64,000 nucleotides of DNA from Pyxidicoccus xibeiensis (lineage in GTDB: Bacteria > Myxococcota > Myxococcia > Myxococcales > Myxococcaceae), in NCBI RefSeq assembly GCF_024198175.1, contig NZ_JAJVKV010000008.1:248001-312000 (forward strand). Direction: 5' to 3'. This document shows positions 1-9,130 of this stretch, one piece after another (within the stretch, counting starts at the first letter, position 1; every line of letters begins with the position of its first letter). Below the pieces are notes generated by a model. The model did no database searches and had not been told where the DNA came from. It saw only the letters and a program-made list of their open reading frames with translations. A program made the position numbers and the translations under genes.

Positions 1-1089
1 GCGCTCTCGCCCAACGAGGCGGAAGCCGCTGCCAAGCAGCTCGGCACGCCCGTGGTCGTCGTGAAGGCCCAGATCCACGCGGGCGGTCGCGGCAAGGGCG
101 GTGGCGTGAAGCTCGCCAAGAGCCCCGCCGAGGCGAAGGACCTCGCCAAGCAGATGCTGGGCATGAAGCTGAAGACCATCCAGACCGGGCCGGAAGGCCA
201 GACGGTCCACAAGGTCTACATCGAGGAAGGCCTCGCCATCGGCCAGGAGCTGTACCTCGGCGTGACGCTGGACCGCGCCACCAGCCGCGTCACCTTCATG
301 GCCTCCCGCGAGGGCGGCGTGGAGATCGAGGAAGTGGCGGAGAAGCACCCCGAGAAGATCCTCCGCGAGGCGGTGGACCCGGCGGTGGGCTTCACCGACT
401 TCCAGGGCCGCAAGCTGGCCTTCGGCCTGGGCCTCACCGGCCCCACGGTGAACAAGTTCGTCCAGTTCTGCTCCTCGCTCTACCGGATGTTCATGGAGAC
501 GGACGCCTCCATCGTGGAGGTCAACCCGCTCGTCATCCTGAAGGACGGCGGCGTGGTGGCGCTCGACGCGAAGGTGAACTTCGACGAGAACGCGCTCTAC
601 CGGCACAAGGAGCTGCTGGAGTACCGCGACCTCGCCGAGGAGGAGCCCCGTGAGACGCAGGCCAAGGAGTGGGACCTGGCCTACATCGCGCTCGACGGCA
701 ACATCGGCTGCATGGTGAACGGCGCCGGCCTGGCCATGGCCACCATGGACACCATCAAGCTGGTGGGCGGTGCGCCGGCCAACTTCCTGGACGTGGGCGG
801 CGGCGCGAGCAAGGAGAAGGTCACCGCGGCCTTCAAGCTCATCCTCGCCGACCCGGCCGTGAAGGCCGTGCTCGTGAACATCTTCGGCGGCATCATGAAG
901 TGCGACGTCATCGCCGAGGGCATCATCGCCGCGGCGAAGGAGGTCAAGCTCCAGGTCCCGCTCGTGGTCCGGCTGGAAGGCACCAACGTGGAGAAGGGCA
1001 AGGAGCTGCTGCGCAACTCCGGCCTTGCCATCACCCCGGCGGACAACCTGCGACAGGCGGCCGAGAAGGCCGTCGCGGCCATCAAGTAG
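1..1089 (+). CDS. sucC: Succinyl-CoA synthetase (ADP-forming) beta subunit, 5' end cut by window
   Basis: TCA-cycle enzyme that, with the alpha subunit, interconverts succinyl-CoA and succinate while making ATP or GTP. The reading frame is open from base 1 and 362 residues are visible. The family is usually about 386-390 residues, so roughly 25 N-terminal residues lie outside the window. Visible marks are the ATP-grasp segment QIHAGGRGKGGGVK, the metal-binding region EVNPL, and the CoA-ligase half with GGGAS and NIFGGIMKCD near the C terminus. sucD starts 41 bp downstream, so the two are almost certainly one transcript. The identification is certain; only the start is unseen. Confidence 0.97.
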   Translation, partial: ALSPNEAEAAAKQLGTPVVVVKAQIHAGGRGKGGGVKLAKSPAEAKDLAKQMLGMKLKTIQTGPEGQTVHKVYIEEGLAIGQELYLGVTLDRATSRVTFMASREGGVEIEEVAEKHPEKILREAVDPAVGFTDFQGRKLAFGLGLTGPTVNKFVQFCSSLYRMFMETDASIVEVNPLVILKDGGVVALDAKVNFDENALYRHKELLEYRDLAEEEPRETQAKEWDLAYIALDGNIGCMVNGAGLAMATMDTIKLVGGAPANFLDVGGGASKEKVTAAFKLILADPAVKAVLVNIFGGIMKCDVIAEGIIAAAKEVKLQVPLVVRLEGTNVEKGKELLRNSGLAITPADNLRQAAEKAVAAIK

Positions 1090-1130
1090 TCCGGCGCACT
1101 CCGTCGCCAACAACTTCCTGAAGGAGCGCC

Positions 1131-2030
<900 letters not shown>

Positions 2031-2071
2031 TTCGCAGCGCCAAACCCCAACGAGAACAAGGAGCCAGTCAC

Positions 2072-2509
2072 ATGGCCATCGAGCGCACGCTGTCCATCAT
2101 CAAGCCGGACGGTCTGGAGAAGGGCGTCATCGGGAAGATCATCAGCCGCTTCGAGGAGAAGGGTCTGAAGCCGGTCGCCATCCGGCTGCAGCAGCTCTCC
2201 CAGAAGGAGGCCGAGGGCTTCTACGCGGTCCACAAGGCCCGGCCCTTCTTCAAGGACCTGGTGCAGTTCATGATCTCCGGCCCGGTCGTCCTGATGGTGC
2301 TGGAGGGTGAGAACGCCGTCCTGGGCAACCGCGACATCATGGGCGCCACCAACCCGGCCCAGGCCGCCGCCGGCACCATCCGCAAGGACTTCGCCACCAG
2401 CATCGACAAGAACACGGTGCACGGCTCGGACAGCCTGGAGAACGCGAAGATCGAGATCGCGTACTTCTTCCGCGAGACGGAAATCCAGCCGTACCCGTAC
2501 CAGAAGTAG
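2072..2509 (+). CDS. ndk: Nucleoside diphosphate kinase
   Basis: Transfers the gamma phosphate from ATP to other NDPs through a phospho-histidine. At 145 residues it is full length. The start ERTLSIIKPDGLEKG is the conserved N terminus, and the active-site motif NTVHGSDSLENA carries the catalytic His. An AAGGAG ribosome site sits before the ATG. It follows sucCD closely on the same strand, which makes sense because succinyl-CoA synthetase produces the nucleoside triphosphate that Ndk redistributes. Confidence 0.98.
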   Translation: MAIERTLSIIKPDGLEKGVIGKIISRFEEKGLKPVAIRLQQLSQKEAEGFYAVHKARPFFKDLVQFMISGPVVLMVLEGENAVLGNRDIMGATNPAQAAAGTIRKDFATSIDKNTVHGSDSLENAKIEIAYFFRETEIQPYPYQK

Positions 2510-2538
2510 GCAGCCGGGCCTCCTCCGAGGCCTCGCTC

Positions 2539-2586
2539 CGGCCCGGTGTCCACGCCCGTGAAGGTGTGGGCCCGGGCCGTTGTTCT
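2539..2586 (+). terminator. Probable Rho-independent terminator after ndk
   Basis: CGGCCCGG (2539-2546) pairs with CCGGGCCG (2572-2579) and is followed by a T-rich stretch (TTGTTCTT). It sits 29 bp after the ndk stop and would end the sucCD-ndk transcript. The loop is long and partly self-complementary, so the exact fold is uncertain. Confidence 0.5.
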
Positions 2587-2705
2587 TCCAGGGAAGGGCC
2601 TGGAAGCGTCCAACAGGCGGGTAGGGGAGCGTGCGCTCCTTTGACTTGCCGTGCCCAGGTGTGGGAAGGGACGCCCTTGGGCCCTCCGTTAACAGCCCAA
2701 CGACG

Positions 2706-3836
2706 ATGTCCGAGACCTCCGCCAATACCCTCCCAGTCACCGAGCCGCTGCCGGCTCCCGCGCCCGCGAAGCTGGTGGACGTGGCCAGCCTGTCGCTGGA
2801 AGGCCTCACGCGCTTCGTCACCGAGACGCTGGGGGAGCGCTCCTTCCGCGCGCCGCAGATCTACCGCTGGCTGCACCAGCGCGGCGTCACCTCGTTCGAC
2901 GAGATGACGGACCTGTCCAAGGCCCTGCGCGAGAAGCTCAAGGCCCAGGCGGAGATCGTCCCGCTGGTGAAGGACACGGAGCTGCGCAGCACCGACGGCA
3001 CCATCAAGTACCGGTGGAAGACGCGGGACGGGCGCTTCATCGAGTCCGTCTACATGCCCACCGAGGACCGCAAGACGCTGTGCGTGTCCACCCAGGTGGG
3101 CTGCGCCATGGCGTGCGGCTTCTGCATGACGGGCACCATGGGGCTCAAGCGCAACCTCACCCCCGGGGAGATCGTCGCCCAGGTCCACGCGGTGAACCGC
3201 GAAGTCCGGAAGAACGAGGGGCTGGAGACCTACCGCCCGCTCAGCAACCTGGTGTTCATGGGCATGGGCGAGCCCCTGCACAACTTCGAGAACCTCAAGA
3301 CGGCGCTCTCCATCCTCCAGTCGCAGGACGGGCCCAACTTCAGCCACCGGCACATCACCGTCTCCACGGTGGGCCTGGTGCCGATGATCGAGCGCTTCGG
3401 CCAGGAGACGGACGTCAAGCTGGCCATCTCCCTCAACGCCAGCACCGACGAGCAGCGCAGCAAGACGATGCCCGTCAACCGCAAGTGGAACATCGCGGCG
3501 CTGCTGGACGCGTGCCGGAAGTTCCCGCTGCGCCAGGGGCGCCGCATCACCTTCGAGTACGTGCTCATCTCGGGCTTCAACGACGCCGATGAGGACGCGC
3601 ACCGGCTCATCGAGCTGCTGAAGGGAATCCCGGTGAAGGTGAACCTGATTCCCTACAACGAGAACCCCGGGCTGGGGTTCCACACCACCGGGGAGGAGCG
3701 GGCGGAGCAGTTCCGCGCCATCCTCGCCGATGGGCACATCGCAGCCTACATCCGCAGGAACCGGGGTCGGGACATCGCCGGTGCCTGCGGACAGCTCGCC
3801 AACCAGGGCGAGGCCCCCGTAGAGGGCACGACATAA
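2706..3836 (+). CDS. rlmN: Dual-specificity rRNA/tRNA adenine C2-methyltransferase RlmN
   Basis: Radical-SAM enzyme that methylates C2 of A2503 in 23S rRNA and A37 in some tRNAs. The cluster-binding motif CxxxCxxC is seen as CAMACGFC followed by MTGTMG. The SAM region GMGEPLHN and the late catalytic Cys in GACGQL are also present. The ATG at 2706 is chosen (376 residues). An in-frame upstream start at 2631 would add a non-conserved stretch. The first 40 residues are a Pro/Ala-rich extension of low conservation. Confidence 0.95.
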   Translation: MSETSANTLPVTEPLPAPAPAKLVDVASLSLEGLTRFVTETLGERSFRAPQIYRWLHQRGVTSFDEMTDLSKALREKLKAQAEIVPLVKDTELRSTDGTIKYRWKTRDGRFIESVYMPTEDRKTLCVSTQVGCAMACGFCMTGTMGLKRNLTPGEIVAQVHAVNREVRKNEGLETYRPLSNLVFMGMGEPLHNFENLKTALSILQSQDGPNFSHRHITVSTVGLVPMIERFGQETDVKLAISLNASTDEQRSKTMPVNRKWNIAALLDACRKFPLRQGRRITFEYVLISGFNDADEDAHRLIELLKGIPVKVNLIPYNENPGLGFHTTGEERAEQFRAILADGHIAAYIRRNRGRDIAGACGQLANQGEAPVEGTT

Positions 3837-3923
3837 CATCCCGAGCTTCCTTGACAATCTAGCGGGTGCGGCGGTAAGAGCGCCCCCCTTCTCACAGATG
3901 TAACCTGTTCGTTGGAGCACTCA

Positions 3924-4187
3924 ATGGCCGTCGTCCTCCGTCTCGCCCGCGCGGGCGCCAAGAAGAAGCCGTACTACCACGTGGTCGCCACCGACTCCCG
4001 GAACCCCCGGGATGGCAAGTTCATCGAGGCCGTGGGCGCGTATGACCCCAACCTCGAGCCCCCCAAGGTGGAGTTCAACGAGGAGCGGCTGAACTACTGG
4101 CTGAAGACGGGCGCGACTCCCTCCGAGACGGTCGCGGACCTCATCAAGGTCGCCGCGAAGGCGAAGCCGGCCGCTCCCGCGGTCTGA
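3924..4187 (+). CDS. rpsP: 30S ribosomal protein S16
   Basis: Small-subunit assembly protein. Its N terminus, MAVVLRLARAGAKKKPYY, is the family hallmark, and the 87 residues match the usual 80-90. A TTG codon 12 bp upstream is in frame, but the MAVVLRL start fits the family. It is the first gene of the classic rpsP-khpA-rimM-trmD-rplS ribosome-maturation operon. Confidence 0.98.
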   Translation: MAVVLRLARAGAKKKPYYHVVATDSRNPRDGKFIEAVGAYDPNLEPPKVEFNEERLNYWLKTGATPSETVADLIKVAAKAKPAAPAV

Positions 4188-4208
4188 AGCGCGCTTCGCT
4201 GAGCGGAC

Positions 4209-4505
4209 GTGGAGCAGCTTCTTACCTATCTGGCGCGGGCCCTGGTCGACCAACCGGACCAGGTCAGCCTGCGTATCTCCGACGCGGAAGGCGCCCGGCT
4301 CTTCGAGCTGAAGGTCGCCCCCGAGGACGTCGGCAAGGTCATCGGCCGTGACGGGCGCACCGTGAATGCCCTCCGGACGCTGCTCAATGCCGCTGCGCAG
4401 AAGGCCGGGCAGAAGGTCCGCCTGGAGATTCTCGACGACCGGCGCAACGCGGCTGGCGCGCCTGGCGCCGCACCGCCGCCGGCCGCACCGGACGCCTCGC
4501 GGTGA
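4209..4505 (+). CDS. khpA: KH-domain RNA-binding protein KhpA
   Basis: Small single-KH protein (98 residues) that binds RNA, usually together with KhpB. The KH signature GxxG appears as VIGRDGRTVNALR. The start codon is GTG at 4209 and the C terminus is a Pro/Ala tail. Its stop overlaps the rimM start at 4502, so translation is coupled. Its position between rpsP and rimM is conserved in many bacteria. Confidence 0.93.
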   Translation: MEQLLTYLARALVDQPDQVSLRISDAEGARLFELKVAPEDVGKVIGRDGRTVNALRTLLNAAAQKAGQKVRLEILDDRRNAAGAPGAAPPPAAPDASR

Positions 4506-5137
4506 CGACCTCGCCGCACCTGGAGCTCGGCTACGTCGCACGCGCGCATGGGCTGCGTGGCGAGGTGGCCGTGCGCACGTTCGACCCGGCATCGGATGCG
4601 CTCGACGTGGTGGAGCGCCTCCTGCTGCGCACCCGCTCCGGTGAGGAGCGTGAGGTGTGGCTGGAGGGCGTGCGCCCCACGCCCAAGGAGAACATCGTCG
4701 TCATCGAGGGCGTGGAGACCCGCGAGGACGCCGAGGCGCTCGTCGGCTCCAAGGTGTTCGTCTTCCGCGAGGACCTGGAGCCCCCGGCCGAGGGCGAGTT
4801 CTTCCAGGGCGACCTGGTGGGCCTCACCGCCGTGGACGAGGCCGGCGCGGAACTGGGCCTCGTGGAGGAGATCTGGGCCACCGGCGAGGTGCCCAACCTC
4901 GTCATCCGCGCGCCCCAGCGCCCGGAGCTGGTGGTGCCCTTCGCGGACGAGTTCGTGCCCACGGTGGACCTCGCCGCCCGTCGCATCGTCATCCGTCCTC
5001 CCGAGTACGTGGAGGTGGGGCGCCACGAGAAGGGGCCCCGGGCTCCGGACTCCGAGGCGGCCGCCGCCGATGAGGCGGACTCCGTAGAGGGCGCCGGGGA
5101 CGCCGGTGCTGACGACGGCTCCGGGGCCCCGGAATGA
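4502..5137 (+). CDS. rimM: Ribosome maturation factor RimM
   Basis: Assists late 30S assembly by binding S19. The N-terminal domain begins HLELGYVARAHGLRGEVAVR, the typical G-x-HG-x-GE motif, and the PRC-barrel domain follows (about residues 95-170, ending near VDLAARRIVIRPPEY). It starts with GTG overlapping the khpA stop. The last 35-40 residues are an acidic Ala/Asp/Glu tail absent from most RimM proteins (211 residues against about 170). The trmD start overlaps its stop by 4 bp. Confidence 0.95.
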   Translation: MTTSPHLELGYVARAHGLRGEVAVRTFDPASDALDVVERLLLRTRSGEEREVWLEGVRPTPKENIVVIEGVETREDAEALVGSKVFVFREDLEPPAEGEFFQGDLVGLTAVDEAGAELGLVEEIWATGEVPNLVIRAPQRPELVVPFADEFVPTVDLAARRIVIRPPEYVEVGRHEKGPRAPDSEAAAADEADSVEGAGDAGADDGSGAPE

Positions 5138-5877
5138 GCACGCCGTTCCGGGTGGAGCTGCTCACGCTGTTCCCCGGCATGGTGTCCGGATACCTGGGGG
5201 CGAGCATCCTCGGGAAGGCCCAGGAGAAGGGCCTGCTGTCCGCCACCGTCACCGACGTGCGCGAGTACGCGGAGGGCAAGCACCGCGTCACCGACGATGC
5301 GCCCTATGGCGGCGGCGCGGGCATGGTGATGAAGCCGGAGCCGCTGGTGGCGGCGATTGAAGCCGCCCGGACGCGGCTGCCTGGCGCCAGGGCGCTGCTG
5401 ATGAGCCCGCGAGGGCCCGCCTTCACCCAGGCCACGGCCCGCGAGCTGGTGCGCCACGAGGCCGGGCTGATCCTGGTGTGCGGCCGCTACGAGGGCGTGG
5501 ACGAGCGGGTGATGGCGCACCTGGACGGGGAGCTGTCCCTGGGGGACTTCGTCCTCACCGGGGGCGAGGTGGCCGCCATGGCGGTGGTGGACGCGGTGGC
5601 GCGGCTGGTGCCCGGCGTGCTGGGCAACGTGGACTCGTCCGTCACCGAGAGCTTCGAGGAGGGGCTGCTGGAGCACCCCCATTACACCCGCCCGCCCGTC
5701 TTCCGGGGGAGCGAGGTGCCCGCCGTCCTCCAGTCCGGGGACCATGCCCGCATCGCCCGCTGGCGCCGCTGGAAGTCGCTGATGCTCACCCGGGAGCGCC
5801 GTCCGGACCTGTTTGCCCGCCTGGAGCTATCAGCAGCCGACCAGAAACTGCTGGCCCGCCGGGAGGAAGACCTGTAA
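5134..5877 (+). CDS. trmD: tRNA (guanine-37-N1)-methyltransferase TrmD
   Basis: SPOUT methyltransferase that makes m1G37 in tRNAs and prevents +1 frameshifting. The trefoil-knot SAM site is visible as LVCGRYEGVDERV and LGDFVLTGGEVAAM. The N terminus, FRVELLTLFPGM, is typical. At 247 residues it is full length. The ATG overlaps the end of rimM, and rplS follows after 120 bp. Confidence 0.98.
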   Translation: MSTPFRVELLTLFPGMVSGYLGASILGKAQEKGLLSATVTDVREYAEGKHRVTDDAPYGGGAGMVMKPEPLVAAIEAARTRLPGARALLMSPRGPAFTQATARELVRHEAGLILVCGRYEGVDERVMAHLDGELSLGDFVLTGGEVAAMAVVDAVARLVPGVLGNVDSSVTESFEEGLLEHPHYTRPPVFRGSEVPAVLQSGDHARIARWRRWKSLMLTRERRPDLFARLELSAADQKLLARREEDL

Positions 5878-5997
5878 CCCTGAGCGTTCCCAGCGGGTTG
5901 GCTCATCAGTGGGCTTGTCCGACACCGCTCTCTCTGGTAGTACGGCCCGCTCTTTCACGCGCCCAGCGCGTCAGTTTCCGATTTTCCGGAGTCCGTC

Positions 5998-6420
5998 ATG
6001 CGTAACGCCGCCATTCAGTACGTCGAGGCCAAGTTCCTGCGCCAGGACGTCGCCGAGTTCCGTCCCGGTGACAACGTGCGCGTCCACTGGAAGGTGAAGG
6101 AGGGCGAGAAGGAGCGCGTGCAGGCCTTCGAGGGCGTCGTCATCCGCAAGAGCGGCGCTTCGCACCGCGCCACCTTCGCCGTGCGCAAGATGTCCTTCGG
6201 CGTCGGCGTGGAGCGCATCTTCCCCCTCCACAGCCCCCGCTACGAGAAGATCGAGGTCCTCTCCCGCGGTGACGTGAACCGCAGCCGCCTGTTCTACCTC
6301 CGCGACCGCAAGGGCAAGGCCGCCCGCGTGGACGTGCAGGAGGAGCCGACGGCCGCTGGCCTGGCCCAGTCCGCCGCCGCCAAGGCCGCGAAGGCTGCGA
6401 AGGCCCCCAAGAACGCCTAG
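5998..6420 (+). CDS. rplS: 50S ribosomal protein L19
   Basis: Protein at the 30S-50S interface. The motifs RPGDNVRVHWKVKEG, ERVQAFEGVVIRKSG and GVERIFPLHSP are the L19 signature. It has 140 residues including an Ala/Lys-rich C-terminal extension (AKAAKAAKAPKNA). The 120-bp gap before it shows no obvious leader structure, so it could have its own promoter or be read from trmD. A strong terminator follows. Confidence 0.98.
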   Translation: MRNAAIQYVEAKFLRQDVAEFRPGDNVRVHWKVKEGEKERVQAFEGVVIRKSGASHRATFAVRKMSFGVGVERIFPLHSPRYEKIEVLSRGDVNRSRLFYLRDRKGKAARVDVQEEPTAAGLAQSAAAKAAKAAKAPKNA

Positions 6421-6470
6421 TCGGCGTCTGGAACGCCTGCCTGCCCTCGCGGGCCGGCCGGGTGTCATGA

Positions 6471-6503
6471 AAAGGAGCGTCCGATCCCGGGCGCTCCTTT
6501 TTT
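6471..6503 (+). terminator. Rho-independent terminator of the rpsP-rplS operon
   Basis: A perfect 9-bp stem, AAAGGAGCG (6471-6479) with CGCTCCTTT (6492-6500), has a 12-base loop and a run of six T (6498-6503). It lies 50 bp past the rplS stop. Confidence 0.9.
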
Positions 6504-6527
6504 CATTCGCGCTAACATGCGCGAGCC

Positions 6528-8432
6528 ATGCAATTCGCCGAAGTCGCCGTCCAGAACGTCCGGGGCTTCTCGCCCGCGGGGCGGTTTGCCCTCAAGGCCG
6601 GGTACCTCGTCCTCAAGCCGCCCACGGCCGAGGCGAGTCCCCTGGCGGGCCTGTCCCTCGCGCTGCTCTTCGCCGACGGGCGCGGCGGTGACGCCAGCTT
6701 CCTGACGCCTGGCGCGAAGACGGGCAAGGCGGCCCTCACCTTCGTGGGCGTGGACGGGGTGACGTACCGCGTGCTGCGCGAGCTGGGGGGCTCCGGGACG
6801 CTGCACCGGATGAACAAGGCCACGCAGCAGGCGGAGCTGGTGTCCTCGGACTCGTCGGAGATCAGCCAGTTCCTCCGGGGCCAGGCGGGCCTTCCTCCGC
6901 GCACGACGTTCGAGCAGGTGTACTGCCTGCAGCCGGCGCAGCTGCCCTCGCGGAGGCCTCGCAAGCCGGCGGCCGGTGCGACGAAGGTCGACCCCAAGAC
7001 GTCCGGGAAGTTCCCCTCGCTGGCCTCGGCGCCCGCGGTGATGCCCGCGGAGGACATCTCCGCCGCCGAGGCGAAGCTGCGCGCGCTCGAGCAGGAGCTG
7101 GTCGGCGCGAGCGAGGTGGATCAGCTCCAGTTCAAGGTGGACGGCCTGTCCTCACAGGTCTTCGATGCCGAGCAACGGCTGAAGGGCACCGACGGGCTGA
7201 AGGCGGCCATCTCCGACGCGGAGGCCGCGTGGCGTGCGGCGCCCACGCCGGAGTCGCTCGGGCTGCCGCAGGACATCCTCAGCCGCGTGCAGCGCTACCC
7301 CAAGGTGGTGGCGAAGCGGGATGACGCACTGGCCCGGCTGAACGCGGACCGCGACGCGGAGGCGGAGGCGGTGCCCGCGCAGGTGGAGTCCCTGAAGGAG
7401 AACCGCGTGTTCTGGGCGGGCATCGGGGCTGGCGTGCTCTTCCTGGGGCTGAGCCTGGGCCTGGGCTTCGGCGTGGACAGCACCTTCCGCTACCTGGCCC
7501 TGCTGAACATCCCGTCGTTCGGCGTGGCCGCCTTCATGGCGCTGCGCTACGTGGACGAAGTGCAGAAGGCGTCCCGGCACGGTGGCAAGGAGAACCGGTT
7601 CGACGCTCGCGAGAAGAAGATCCTCGACGAGTTCGAGGCCGAGGCCGCCCCGCTGCGCATGGCGCAGAAGGCGCTCGGCGTGGAGAGCCTGGAGGACATC
7701 GCGCCCACCCTGGAGCGCAAGGAATTGCTGGGCGCGCGCGTGGTGGAGCTGAAGGACCAGCTCCAGGCCATGGAGGCGGACCCCGACTTCGTGGCGGCGG
7801 TGACGCAGCGGCAGGCATTGAAGGAGCAACTGGACGCGCTGAACGCCGAGCTGACGCAGAAGGGCTCGTACGTGCGCGACATCCGCGAGGTGGAGCGGGA
7901 GATGGGCCGGGTGAAGGAGTCCATCGCCCTGGCCAAGGCGCCACCGGCCCCCGCGGCGCCGAGCGCGGATGGCACTCCGGCGCCGGTGGAGGCGCTGGAG
8001 GACCCGTCCCCCGTGCTGCTGTCCCAGGCCGCGGACGTCTTCACCACGGACGTGCTGTCGGTGCAGGGGATGCTGAAGGAGCGGTGCCTCCAGTACCTCA
8101 CCGCGCTGACGGACCGGCGCTATCAGGGCATCGAGTGGGACAAGGAGGGTCGGGCCTTCGTGCTCGCGGCCGGCAAGCGCATCCCCGTGGGCGAGCTGCC
8201 GCCGAAGGACCTGGACCTGTACTACCTGGCCCTGCGGATGACGGTGGTGGAGAAGGCGAGCGCCCGCGTGAAGCGCCCCTTCGTGCTGGAGGACGTCTTC
8301 ACCGGCGTGGAGGAGGTGAAGCTGCCCCTCATCGCCCGCATGCTCAAGCACCTGGGCACGCTGACGCAGGTGCTGCACGTGACGGGGCACCCCGGCTTCG
8401 CGCAGATGGCGGACGGCACCGTCAACGTGTAG
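6528..8432 (+). CDS. SMC/YhaN-like coiled-coil membrane protein with degenerate ATPase sites
   Basis: 634 residues. The N terminus (MQFAEVAVQNVRGFSPAG) looks like the first strand of SbcC/RecF/YhaN ATPases, but no Walker A (GxxGxGK[ST]) follows. Residues about 185-270 and 350-460 are predicted coiled coil and flank two hydrophobic segments (about 293-314 and 322-342), the same layout as YhaN. The C-terminal end resembles the Walker B/D-loop of that family: YYLALRMTVVEKA, then PFVLEDVFTGVEEVK where the family has a D-D pair, then QVLHVTGH. So the fold seems kept while ATP binding is probably lost. No operon partner; it starts after the rplS terminator. The family placement is inference. Confidence 0.6.
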   Translation: MQFAEVAVQNVRGFSPAGRFALKAGYLVLKPPTAEASPLAGLSLALLFADGRGGDASFLTPGAKTGKAALTFVGVDGVTYRVLRELGGSGTLHRMNKATQQAELVSSDSSEISQFLRGQAGLPPRTTFEQVYCLQPAQLPSRRPRKPAAGATKVDPKTSGKFPSLASAPAVMPAEDISAAEAKLRALEQELVGASEVDQLQFKVDGLSSQVFDAEQRLKGTDGLKAAISDAEAAWRAAPTPESLGLPQDILSRVQRYPKVVAKRDDALARLNADRDAEAEAVPAQVESLKENRVFWAGIGAGVLFLGLSLGLGFGVDSTFRYLALLNIPSFGVAAFMALRYVDEVQKASRHGGKENRFDAREKKILDEFEAEAAPLRMAQKALGVESLEDIAPTLERKELLGARVVELKDQLQAMEADPDFVAAVTQRQALKEQLDALNAELTQKGSYVRDIREVEREMGRVKESIALAKAPPAPAAPSADGTPAPVEALEDPSPVLLSQAADVFTTDVLSVQGMLKERCLQYLTALTDRRYQGIEWDKEGRAFVLAAGKRIPVGELPPKDLDLYYLALRMTVVEKASARVKRPFVLEDVFTGVEEVKLPLIARMLKHLGTLTQVLHVTGHPGFAQMADGTVNV

Positions 8433-8519
8433 GGCGAGCCGGCGGTGTGCCGCCCTTGAAGGGCGCCCTCGACGTAGGGTCTCCTCGGAAAGCACGCTTC
8501 CGGGGCGATCCGTCGGGTG

Positions 8520-8682
8520 GCGGGTGGCACCAGGCTGTCGGACAGTCCTACAGGTTGCCGCGGAGTCAGCGGGTGGCCGCAGGCTGTCGCGCCACCCGAC
8601 GGGTTGCCTTGATGTCAGAGGGCGTCGCTAGGGTGTCAGGTAACCTGGCGGGTTGCCTCCACGGTGGAGGGCCGGCAGGGGC
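8520..8682. repeat. Degenerate 49-bp tandem repeat, three full units
   Basis: Three 24-base cores of the form TGTC-N13-GGTTGCC start at 8536, 8585 and 8634, exactly 49 bp apart. The 25-base linkers are also related (shared GTCAG, GGG and AGG positions), so the true unit is 49 bp. Partial copies extend to both sides. The array fills most of the 308-bp gap between the SMC-like gene and yraN. No protein-coding sense was found. Confidence 0.75.
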
Positions 8683-8740
8683 ACAGGCATCGGGCGACGT
8701 GGCGGGAGCCTCCTCCTGGGAGGACCGCCGGGGAGGGTGG

Positions 8741-9121
8741 ATGGGACGGATGGAGGCGGGGAAGCGGCGGGAGTACGGGGACGCGGCGGAGGCGGCGGCG
8801 GTGGCGCTCCTGGAGGCGGATGGGTGGCGCGTGCTGGCGCGCAACTGGACGTGCCGCTACGGGGAGCTGGACATCGTGGCGGAGCGGGGCGACACCGTGT
8901 GCTTCGTGGAGGTGCGGATGCGCTCCACCGCGGTGTGGGGAGACCCGTCGCACACCGTGTCCTTCGCCAAGCAGCGCAGGGTGGTGAAGGCGGCGCTGCA
9001 CTATCTGTTCGCCAACGAGCTGGGCGAGCGGATGATGCGTTTCGACGTGATTTCGGTGGTGGGGCGCGGAGAGCGTGCCACCGTGGAGCACATCCCCGGC
9101 GCCTTCGACGCGGGCATGTGA
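8741..9121 (+). CDS. UPF0102/YraN-family endonuclease-like protein
   Basis: 126 residues. The family marks are seen in order: GDAAEAAAVALLEADGWRVLARNWTCRYGELDIVAERGD, then FVEVRMRS. These carry the E-x-D...E-x-[KR] arrangement of the Holliday-junction-resolvase/PD-(D/E)XK fold. The usual catalytic Lys of EVKxR is Arg here (EVRMR), which may weaken nuclease activity. An alternative start three codons later (8750) is equally possible. rsmI starts 9 bp after the stop, so the two are one transcript, a common pairing in bacteria. Confidence 0.85.
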   Translation: MGRMEAGKRREYGDAAEAAAVALLEADGWRVLARNWTCRYGELDIVAERGDTVCFVEVRMRSTAVWGDPSHTVSFAKQRRVVKAALHYLFANELGERMMRFDVISVVGRGERATVEHIPGAFDAGM

Positions 9122-9130
9122 GAGGACACC

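Noticed and set aside
5878..5997. Leader or riboswitch before rplS
   Set aside because: No stable conserved hairpin or autoregulatory leader structure could be recognised in the 120-bp gap.
8520..8682. CRISPR array
   Set aside because: The 49-bp periodic units are degenerate in both core and linker, only three are present, and there are no cas genes; spacers would not resemble each other as these linkers do.
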